A stretch of DNA of 5,163 nt from Gemmatimonadota bacterium (GTDB lineage: Bacteria > Gemmatimonadota > Gemmatimonadetes > Gemmatimonadales > Gemmatimonadaceae), in NCBI GenBank assembly GCA_003131365.1, contig PKVB01000063.1:1-5163 (forward strand), read 5' to 3'. The translations under genes and the position numbers were made by a program. This document shows positions 1 to 5,163 of the stretch, in pieces (within the stretch, counting starts at the first letter, position 1; each line of letters begins with the position of its first letter). The notes under the pieces are model-generated. The model had not been told where the DNA came from. It saw only the letters and a list, made by a program, of their open reading frames with translations, and searched no databases.

Positions 1-1446
1 CTCCACCAGAAAGTTGCTACAACCATTTTCTTTGAGTCGAACGGCGGCCAGGCAAAAGCCGAAGCTACCCTGCCGGAAATTCGTCTGGCAGTCGCGGAGC
101 CCGATCTCGACGTAGGAAACGTCGATACGGCCCTCGAAGAATTGTCGACGTCCTGCTACTACCTATCGTCTGAGAAGAACCGCTACCGGTTTAGCCTGGC
201 GCCAAACCTGAACAAGCTGCTCGCCGATCGACGTGCGAGCGTCCAGTCACCGCGTGTCGAGGAGCGTATCCGAGGCGAGGTGCAAAAGGTCTTTGCCGAG
301 GAAAAAAACGGGATCGAACGGCTCTACTTCCCAGAGAAGAGCGGTCAGATACCCGACGTGGCACGACTGAGGCTGATAGTGCTGCCACCAGATCGAGCCG
401 CCGCCGACAAAACGACGAAATCCTTCATCGACGCGGCGACGAAGGAAAATGGATCATCAGCGCGTACGTTCAAGAGCGCGCTCGTTTGGGCAGTGCCAGA
501 AGGAGTCGATGCGCTGCGCGACGATGCACGCAAGGTCCTTGCTTGGGAAGACATAAATGATGAAGAAACGGAACTTCGCCTGGACGACGCTCAGAAACGG
601 CAGCTCTCCGAAAGCCTGAAGAAAGCGCAGCGTGATATCAAAGAGTCCGTTTGGCGCACGTACAAGAACGTCATGCTCCTTGGGAAGGAGGGCGAGTGGA
701 AGACCGTTGATTTGGGATTGGTCCATTCGAGCGCGGCACGTTCAATCTGCCAGTTAATAACCGAGCGATTGGCCCAGGCTGGCGACATCGAGGAGAAGGG
801 CGTGAGTCCAAACTTCCTCGTCCGCAACTGGTCTCCCGCGTTCAAGGAGTGGAGCACTAAGGCGGTGCGCGATGCTTTCTTCGCCTCCCCGAAATTCCCG
901 CGCTTGCTCGCCCCTGACTCGATTAGGGACACAATCGCGCGCGGGGTTGAGAACGGAATGCTCGGCTACGTCGGCAAGAAAGCAGATGGTACTTACGTGC
1001 CGTTCCATTGGAATAGCTCACTGCTCTTGCAGGACATCGAAATCTCGGACGACGTGTTTCTCATACAGCGTGAGGTGGCAGAAGCTTACGCTGCCGGGAC
1101 AGTACAGTACCCACCGATCGCGGTGGGGGGAGGCCAAGTCGGCACGAACCCGGTGCTGCCGGCAACTGCAGGCGGCGGGCTGCCCATATCTGGAAGCTCC
1201 GAGGGAGCTAGCAGTGCCGCTATGAACGCAAACGTTCCGAGCATCGTGTGGAATGGAGACGTTCCCCACCAAAAGTGGATGAACTTCTACACGAAGGTAC
1301 TCTCTAAGTTTTCTGCAGGCGCGGGGTTGAAGCTCACGCTACGAGTGGAAGTAACTCCGGCGGGCGGCGTGTCATCGCAGAAAGTTGATGAAACCAAGGT
1401 GGCGCTACGCGAGTTGGGTCTCAAGGATAAACTCGAGGGAGAGTAG
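1..1446 (+). CDS. DUF499-type ATPase, C-terminal part (5' truncated by window edge)
   Basis: The frame is open from base 1 to the TAG stop at 1444-1446, so this is the last 481 codons of a longer gene; the TTG at 142 and later ATGs are not real starts. The fragment has hallmarks of the C-terminal half of DUF499 proteins: ATTIFFESNGGQ near codon 7, LEELSTSCYYL, then RYRFSLAPNLNKLLADRR around codons 60-78, later DSIARGVENGMLGYVG and DVEISDDVFLI. A Gly/Ala/Ser-rich linker (about codons 374-408) leads to a small terminal domain with QKWMNFYTKVLSKF and LKLTLRVEV. DUF499 proteins are usually around 900-1100 aa with an N-terminal P-loop ATPase, so roughly half is missing, including Walker A. Known family context is R-M-like or anti-phage operons with DUF1156 methylases and helicases. 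This gene is last in its operon, since the next gene is convergent. Family recognition is from memory; the exact role of the ATPase is unknown. Confidence 0.85.
   Translation, partial: LHQKVATTIFFESNGGQAKAEATLPEIRLAVAEPDLDVGNVDTALEELSTSCYYLSSEKNRYRFSLAPNLNKLLADRRASVQSPRVEERIRGEVQKVFAEEKNGIERLYFPEKSGQIPDVARLRLIVLPPDRAAADKTTKSFIDAATKENGSSARTFKSALVWAVPEGVDALRDDARKVLAWEDINDEETELRLDDAQKRQLSESLKKAQRDIKESVWRTYKNVMLLGKEGEWKTVDLGLVHSSAARSICQLITERLAQAGDIEEKGVSPNFLVRNWSPAFKEWSTKAVRDAFFASPKFPRLLAPDSIRDTIARGVENGMLGYVGKKADGTYVPFHWNSSLLLQDIEISDDVFLIQREVAEAYAAGTVQYPPIAVGGGQVGTNPVLPATAGGGLPISGSSEGASSAAMNANVPSIVWNGDVPHQKWMNFYTKVLSKFSAGAGLKLTLRVEVTPAGGVSSQKVDETKVALRELGLKDKLEGE
606..623 (+). repeat. 18-bp exact direct repeat, copy 1
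   Basis: The 18 bases CTCCGAAAGCCTGAAGAA here recur exactly at 1635-1652. This copy lies inside the DUF499 coding region, where it encodes LSESLKK. The flanking bases differ, so the match is exactly 18 bp. It is not part of a longer duplication. Confidence 0.4.
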
Positions 1447-1540
1447 CTGCATAGCTATATCATCACGTACTCTCTCCGAGATTGTTGGTGGTCCTCACTG
1501 GGCCATTCGCTGAAGAGAGGTGAGACTCCTGAGCGCTACT
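1447..1540. other. Convergent intergenic gap, no clear terminator
   Basis: This 94-bp gap separates the stop codons of the DUF499 gene and the minus-strand nuclease gene. A terminator for both genes would be expected. The only structures seen are a 5-bp stem TAGCT/AGCTA (1444-1457, overlapping the stop codon) and an imperfect pairing of 1491-1498 with 1520-1526 (7 bp with one bulge and a loop of about 21 nt). Neither is followed by a T-run on either strand, so no intrinsic terminator is called. Confidence 0.5.
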
Positions 1541-1960
1541 TTAACGATCAAGCTCGCTAACCGTGAGATCGTGGCCAACCAAGAAAACGCGCAGTCCTGC
1601 GGCGCTGAGCTCATGCTTCACTGGTTCTAGGTACCTCCGAAAGCCTGAAGAATCTGGTACAGCGAGCGCAACGTCCGTCTGTGCTCTATCCGGATACTCA
1701 GCCCGAAGTTCAAGGGTGGTAAAAACCCCCTTCGCAACTCTATCAAAAACCTGCGTCCCAGTAAATTCTTTCCCAAACCGCGGGCTGCCTTCCCTCGAAC
1801 TAGTCGCACCTTTCGCTTCGATGACCAGGTCGCGCCCGCTCACGAGTTCGCGCGCGATGATGTCGACCCCTTGTTGGGTTGTGTGGAGTCGCTGCCGTAT
1901 CTCGTAACCGTGTTCTTCCAGATATCCGCAGATGCCCGCAATCACGTCATTCTCGTTCAT
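1541..1960 (-). CDS. Small stand-alone PD-(D/E)XK nuclease-like protein
   Basis: This is a 139-aa protein starting at ATG 1958-1960 and ending at TAA 1541-1543. The core reads as a PD-(D/E)XK (restriction-endonuclease/Holliday-resolvase-like) fold. An N-terminal helix (residues 2-16) is followed by GVDIIA with D33, then DLVIEAKG with E48 and K50, the D...E-x-K catalytic set. A conserved GATSS...RFGK loop follows, then GTQVFDRVAKG (Q70), VALAVPDS and a final LRVFLVG strand. No membrane segment, signal peptide or extra domain is seen. The frame extends to a GTG at 2039-2041 (27 more residues), but MNENDVI fits the family N-terminus and has GAGGG four bases upstream, so 1960 is preferred. It is convergent with the DUF499 gene and divergent from the GHKL gene, so it is its own transcription unit. 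The family is commonly annotated only as hypothetical. DNA cleavage is inferred from the motif; it could instead be an inactive DNA-binding member. Confidence 0.8.
   Translation of the reverse strand: MNENDVIAGICGYLEEHGYEIRQRLHTTQQGVDIIARELVSGRDLVIEAKGATSSREGSPRFGKEFTGTQVFDRVAKGVFTTLELRAEYPDRAQTDVALAVPDSSGFRRYLEPVKHELSAAGLRVFLVGHDLTVSELDR
1635..1652 (+). repeat. 18-bp exact direct repeat, copy 2
   Basis: This is the second copy of the 18-mer found at 606-623. It falls in the C-terminal part of the nuclease gene, antisense to that gene; read on the minus strand it contributes to SGFRRY. The two copies are read in opposite senses relative to their genes and encode unrelated peptides, so shared protein ancestry does not explain the match. 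Confidence 0.4.
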
Positions 1961-2081
1961 GGCGCCCTCGCGAGGTGCCGACAGCTCAGGAAGTTGGAGA
2001 GGTCGGTGGCAGACAGTGATAGTTCGTTGCGGAGAGTCCACATGAGCTAGAAAGTAGCCCGCAAAAACCCGTCGATACAGC

Positions 2082-2100
2082 CCGGCTACGCGAAAGCCGG
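2082..2100. repeat. GC-rich inverted repeat (6-bp stem)
   Basis: CCGGCT at 2082-2087 pairs perfectly with AGCCGG at 2095-2100 around a 7-nt loop. No T-run follows on the plus strand. On the minus strand a GGGTTTTT run lies about 15 nt beyond the stem, too far for a classic intrinsic terminator. GGCTAC (2084-2089) can alternatively pair with GTAGCC (2054-2059), so two mutually exclusive hairpins are possible in a transcript reading leftward into the nuclease gene. It could be leader structure, an operator or chance. Confidence 0.3.
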
Positions 2101-2245
2101 ACAGGTCCCGCTAGCTACAACCCGCGAGCTTTGATGTAGGCGCAGACGACTTGTCTCGATCGGCGCGGACGAGCGGATGCCGGCAATCGCACACTTCTGC
2201 CTGGTCCCGCACTCGAAAGATGATGGATGACCAATGGCGTCGTGC

Positions 2246-2271
2246 CGGCGAGCGGTTCATATTGCTCGCCG
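2246..2271. repeat. Perfect 8-bp inverted repeat upstream of the GHKL gene
   Basis: CGGCGAGC at 2246-2253 and GCTCGCCG at 2264-2271 form an uninterrupted 8-bp stem with an AT-rich 10-nt loop (GGTTCATATT). The right arm ends 31 nt before the preferred start codon at 2303. It could be a dyad operator for a regulator or a 5'-leader hairpin. Its position inside the 23-codon extension from ATG 2234 mildly favours this stretch being leader and not coding. No T-run follows, so it is not an intrinsic terminator. Confidence 0.4.
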
Positions 2272-2302
2272 TGCCCACCGCCCTGTCCTCCCGATCGGCC
2301 TG

Positions 2303-4813
2303 ATGCCTGACTCCGACTTCCTAACCGCAGGGAAGAAGACGTCTGAGATCGACGTCGAAATTACCTACCGTATCATAGAGCTCTTCTCGGAGGGACTCTA
2401 CTCCAGTCCACACAAAGCCGTCGAAGAGCTGGTATCGAACGCCTTCGACGCAGGGGCCACGCGAGTCCACGTTATTCTGTCGCCGGATCTGCAGGTCGAT
2501 GGGGCGACCATTGCCGTGATTGACGATGGCGAGGGGATGGGACTTAAGGAGTTTAAGCAGCACTGGCTCATAGGGGAAAGCAACAAGAGGAAGAAAGGGT
2601 ACAAGCCGCTTCGAGGGCGTGCACCGATCGGAAAGTTCGGCATCGGCAAGCTTGCTACATACGTGTTAGCGGAGGAGCTAACGCACGTCTCGCGTCGTGA
2701 TGGGGAATATTACGCGACAAGCATGGATTTCAAACGAGTGCCGATCTCAAAAGGGGTCGCCTCTCGTAAGAAGATCACGCTTCCCTTTCGCAAGCTCACG
2801 CAAGCAGAGGCGCGCGCGGCGCTGGCGCCTTGGCTCAAGAAGGGAGCGCCTGGCTACGACGAAATTCAGCTTTTCGGGAACAAGGCCCCGCCCACTTGGA
2901 CGGTGGCTATCCTTTCTTCACTCAGAGAGATGGCGCAGGAGATCCAGCGAGGTCGGCTGGAGTGGTTGCTCGAGCACGCGATGCCCCTCCGTGAGGACTT
3001 CAATCTCTATCTCGACGGCAAGCGCATTGTCTCACGTAAAGAACACGCGAAGAAGCTCGGAACCTACGTGCTAGGGACAAAGGACATTGAGCTACAATCT
3101 CCGGCTCCGGATGATGCGACGGTATACGAAGACCAAGACGCGGGGAATCCGGCGCAGCGGATCGGTATTCAAGTGCCCAGCTTGGGCCGTGTTAGCGGCG
3201 TCATCGAGATCTTCGAAGATCCGATCGATGTGGGCAAATCGGAGGATATCGGACGGAGCAACGGCTTTTTTGTGTTCGTGCGCGGTCGCTTGGTGAACGC
3301 GGATGATCCTGGATTCGGAATCGATAGGAACAAGCTGCGACACGGCACGTTCTCCCGCTTCCGGATGGTGATCCACGCCGACGGGTTGGATGCGGAGTTA
3401 AGATCCTCGCGCGAGCGCTTGCGATCGGGACCCCTGTTCAAGATCGCCCGGAACATCGCCCATGCTGGTTTCAACTTCGCGCGCCTCAAGTTGCAGGTAG
3501 CGGAGGCCGGGGCAAGCACGAGCTCGCGGGTAGCTCTGCGCGTTGCGGCGGCTCCCGCTGCGCTTACGCGCCGGCCCTTGGCCGCTGTCGCGGCCGCTAT
3601 GTTCGCGGGAAGGCATGATTCCCGTTACATCACGCTTCCTGTCGGCTTGGACGAAGAGGCGCAGGAGGAGTTTGTTGAGCGGCTAGGCGCTGCAGTAGAT
3701 GGCGAAGAGCTCGTCCGTTCTACGCAGCTGGTCGACCTGTCTCCTGATCAAGGGCTAGCCGTGTTCGACACCGCAGCTGGAATCCTTCGCATCAACTCCT
3801 TCCATCCGTTCGTCGCGTACTTCTTCAACGAGTTTCAGGACCCCGCAGTGAGCCTTCCGCTCGAGCTCTTCGCGATGGCCGAGGTGCTCATTGAGGCACA
3901 GATGGTTGAGGAGGGCATCGGCGAGGATGACATCAACGAAGTCCTGACGCGTCGTGACGAGCTTCTACGAAATCTAGCGAGTTCGACCGGGAAGCGACCG
4001 GCGCGACTCATTGCGAGGGCGCTTGAGGACGCGTCGACAGACAAGGCGAAGCTAGAGCTCGAGGTCGTTGCGGCCTTTAACAGCCTGGGATTTGACGCGG
4101 TTCCGAAAGGTGGTAAGGGGAGACCGGATGGCATTGCGACGGCTCACCTCTCAGCGAAGGACGGGGAGCAGCGGCGCTACTCCGTCAGCCTCGAAGCGAA
4201 GAGCAAGGTGAGGCTCGGGACCAAGGTTTCCGCAAAGACAGTTGGCGTTTCAGCTATCGCGCGGCAACGGGACGATTACTCCTGCGAACATGCCATCGTC
4301 GCCGGACCGGATTTTCCAACCTCAAAGGGTGAACTGTCGGCGCTGCGGAAGGAGATCGATCAGGAACGCAAGAAGTCGGATCGGACAATCACTCTCATCC
4401 GGATCGCAGACCTCGCACGATTGGTCAGGACCGCGCCGGTCAAGCGCTTGGGACTCGATCGGATTCGCGAACTTTTCCAGTGTCGTGTGCCCGAGGATGC
4501 GGCCTCGTGGGTTGAAGCAGTAGAAAAATCAAAGCCGAAGCCTTCCCACGTGCAAGAAATTCTCGAGGCAATCGAGGCAGAAGCGAAGACCGACTTTGGC
4601 TCACCTATCGAGTGGTCCGCGATCCGTGTCGTCCTGAGAAAGGATCGCGAGCTCCAATTAGAGAATGAGGAGATCAGTGCAACGTGCCAGATGCTGTCAC
4701 GAATCGTTCCCGAGCTCGTCTCGTGGACGCGAAAATCGGTTGCGATCAACAGCGGTGCAGTGCGCGTGCTCAAGTCATTCAGAGCGGCTCTGGCCGACTA
4801 CACTACCTCCTGA
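2303..4813 (+). CDS. MORC/MutL-like GHKL ATPase fused to restriction-endonuclease-like domain
   Basis: This is an 836-aa cytoplasmic protein read from ATG 2303; the frame opens earlier at ATG 2234 (859 aa). The 2303 start is chosen because similarity-like sequence begins at MPDSDFLTAG and the extension is Arg/Pro-rich and covers a hairpin. Neither start has a good Shine-Dalgarno, so the choice is uncertain. Residues 15-130 form a GHKL (Bergerat) ATPase: EELVSNAFDAGAT (catalytic E42, Mg-binding N46, very MutL-like), DDGEGM (D74, G76, G78) and GKFGIGKLA (G110, G113, G115). Residues 160-400 probably form the transducer, followed by an Ala-rich linker (410-433) and a helical part (450-580). Residues 581-700 look like a PD-(D/E)XK nuclease: helix KLELEVVAAF, GRPDG (D609), then SLEAKSK (E631, K633). 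The last 130 residues are unassigned. MutL/MORC-type ATPases in predicted R-M systems are known from comparative genomics (Iyer, Abhiman and Aravind). ATP-gated DNA clamping and cutting is inference. Confidence 0.85.
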   Translation: MPDSDFLTAGKKTSEIDVEITYRIIELFSEGLYSSPHKAVEELVSNAFDAGATRVHVILSPDLQVDGATIAVIDDGEGMGLKEFKQHWLIGESNKRKKGYKPLRGRAPIGKFGIGKLATYVLAEELTHVSRRDGEYYATSMDFKRVPISKGVASRKKITLPFRKLTQAEARAALAPWLKKGAPGYDEIQLFGNKAPPTWTVAILSSLREMAQEIQRGRLEWLLEHAMPLREDFNLYLDGKRIVSRKEHAKKLGTYVLGTKDIELQSPAPDDATVYEDQDAGNPAQRIGIQVPSLGRVSGVIEIFEDPIDVGKSEDIGRSNGFFVFVRGRLVNADDPGFGIDRNKLRHGTFSRFRMVIHADGLDAELRSSRERLRSGPLFKIARNIAHAGFNFARLKLQVAEAGASTSSRVALRVAAAPAALTRRPLAAVAAAMFAGRHDSRYITLPVGLDEEAQEEFVERLGAAVDGEELVRSTQLVDLSPDQGLAVFDTAAGILRINSFHPFVAYFFNEFQDPAVSLPLELFAMAEVLIEAQMVEEGIGEDDINEVLTRRDELLRNLASSTGKRPARLIARALEDASTDKAKLELEVVAAFNSLGFDAVPKGGKGRPDGIATAHLSAKDGEQRRYSVSLEAKSKVRLGTKVSAKTVGVSAIARQRDDYSCEHAIVAGPDFPTSKGELSALRKEIDQERKKSDRTITLIRIADLARLVRTAPVKRLGLDRIRELFQCRVPEDAASWVEAVEKSKPKPSHVQEILEAIEAEAKTDFGSPIEWSAIRVVLRKDRELQLENEEISATCQMLSRIVPELVSWTRKSVAINSGAVRVLKSFRAALADYTTS

Positions 4814-4822
4814 CGCCAAGCG

Positions 4823-5163
4823 ATGCTGCGACCTATTCATCCATTCCCTGCCCGCATGGCGCCAGAGATTGTCTGGTCCGGGGTCCCTACCGCAGCAAAG
4901 GCCGGAGTTCTGTCGGTATTGGACCCGATGGCCGGATCCGGTACTACCGTTGCGACCGCGCGGCTCTTGGGGCATCGGGCCCTAGGATTCGATACGGATC
5001 CGCTGGCAGTGATGATCGCGCGCGCCTGGTCAAAGAACGTAGATGGCGAGCAGCTCCTCGAGAATGCAGCCATGGTGCTCTCGAACGCGCGCGGAATAGC
5101 AGGAGACATTACACAGGCTGAAGCGTATCCGGACGATGCCGATGAGGAGACTAAAGAGTTTAT
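4823..5163 (+). CDS. DNA methyltransferase, N-terminal part (3' truncated by window edge)
   Basis: The frame is open from ATG 4823 to the window end: 113 complete codons plus two bases, with no stop. Residues 5-16 read IHPFPARMAPEI, a signature seen just before motif I in many amino-methylating DNA methylases. Residues 33-42 are LDPMAGSGTT, the SAM-binding motif I, and GFDTDP at 55-60 supplies the acidic residues expected to contact the SAM ribose. The catalytic (D/N/S)PP(Y/F/W) motif IV must lie beyond the edge, which implies motif I before IV. The product is therefore probably an N6-adenine or N4-cytosine methylase; the base is undetermined. The start is the first possible ATG after the GHKL stop (9 nt between stop and start, same frame). 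There is no clear ribosome-binding site, which suggests translational coupling. ATG 4856 is a poorer start because it would cut off the HPFPARM signature. As the operon partner of the GHKL-nuclease, it likely protects self DNA. Confidence 0.85.
   Translation, partial: MLRPIHPFPARMAPEIVWSGVPTAAKAGVLSVLDPMAGSGTTVATARLLGHRALGFDTDPLAVMIARAWSKNVDGEQLLENAAMVLSNARGIAGDITQAEAYPDDADEETKEF

Larger units (their letters stand above)
1961..2302. promoter_or_regulatory. Divergent intergenic region between nuclease and GHKL operon
   Basis: These 342 bp lie between two divergently transcribed starts and should hold a promoter for each side, but no convincing sigma-70 -35/-10 pair was found on either strand. 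It contains two GC-rich inverted repeats (2082-2100 and 2246-2271) and a weaker pairing of 2054-2059 with 2084-2089. Frames here are short: a 17-codon plus-strand stretch at 2177-2230 and the N-terminal extensions of the flanking genes, none resembling a known protein. No tRNA, IS end or phage attachment site was recognised. Confidence 0.45.

Noticed and set aside
591..932. Minus-strand 113-aa frame inside the DUF499 gene
   Set aside because: It lies opposite a clearly conserved coding region and shows no recognisable domain.
1111..1240. Gly-rich stretch near the DUF499 C-terminus as a frameshift or fusion scar
   Set aside because: The frame is continuous and conserved-looking sequence resumes after it; it reads as an ordinary flexible interdomain linker.
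142..1446. A complete 434-aa gene beginning at TTG 142
   Set aside because: The frame is open all the way to base 1 and the upstream codons carry conserved family sequence (ATTIFFESNGGQ), so the gene is truncated by the window and does not start there.
1444..1457. TAGCT-GCAT-AGCTA palindrome as a terminator of the DUF499 gene
   Set aside because: The 5-bp AT-containing stem has no following T-run.
1563..1907. Plus-strand 114-aa frame
   Set aside because: It is antisense to the nuclease gene, rich in Ser/Arg/Pro, and shows no motif; the minus-strand frame has the coherent catalytic pattern.
1961..2041. N-terminal extension of the small nuclease from GTG 2041
   Set aside because: The extra 27 residues do not look like part of the fold, the GTG lacks a ribosome-binding site, and ATG 1960 has GAGGG close upstream with a family-like N-terminus.
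2054..2140. Possible tRNA or small structured RNA in the divergent gap
   Set aside because: Short stems exist, but there is no cloverleaf order, no TTCRA-type T-loop and no acceptor pairing.
4360..4773. Minus-strand 137-aa frame opposite the GHKL C-terminus
   Set aside because: Ser/Arg-rich mirror of a real coding frame; no motif or ribosome-binding site supports it.
4684..5121. Plus-strand 145-aa frame across the GHKL-methylase junction
   Set aside because: It overlaps both real genes in another frame, is Arg/Ser-rich with no domain, and competes with the methylase frame that has motif I.
1..5163. CRISPR array, IS element or phage attachment site
   Set aside because: No regularly spaced repeats, no transposase or integrase frame, and no paired terminal repeats were seen.

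Overview
The window looks like a piece of a bacterial defence island. Local GC samples run from about 50 to 63 percent and the genes are densely packed. The genes fit a moderately high-GC bacterium, perhaps proteobacterial, but nothing here fixes the taxon. There is no phage structural gene, transposase, tRNA or CRISPR array.

Layout. (1) Positions 1-1446, plus strand: the C-terminal 481 codons of a large DUF499-type ATPase whose N-terminal part and P-loop lie off the left edge. This family usually sits beside DUF1156-type DNA methylases and helicases in anti-phage or R-M-like operons. (2) Positions 1541-1960, minus strand: a compact, single-domain PD-(D/E)XK nuclease-like protein of 139 aa, convergent with the DUF499 gene. 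(3) Positions 1961-2302: a 342-bp divergent intergenic region with two GC-rich inverted repeats. It probably holds the promoters of the nuclease and of the rightward operon, although no convincing -35/-10 pair is visible. (4) Positions 2303-4813, plus strand: an 836-aa MutL/MORC-like GHKL ATPase fused to a C-terminal restriction-endonuclease-like domain. (5) Positions 4823-5163, plus strand, cut by the right edge: the first 113 codons of a DNA methyltransferase with an intact SAM-binding motif I. It begins 9 nt after the GHKL gene, in the same reading frame.

How they may work together. Genes 4 and 5 form a tight two-gene unit (GHKL-ATPase/nuclease plus DNA methylase). This fits the class of predicted R-M systems described by comparative genomics in which MutL/MORC-like ATPases act with methylases. 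The methylase would mark self DNA, and the ATPase-nuclease would clamp and cut unmarked DNA. The DUF499 protein ends a separate operon, probably with its own methylase and helicase off the left edge. The small nuclease lies between the two modules on the opposite strand, either as an independent defence gene or as an accessory effector. All functional statements come from recognised motifs and family knowledge; no database search was run.
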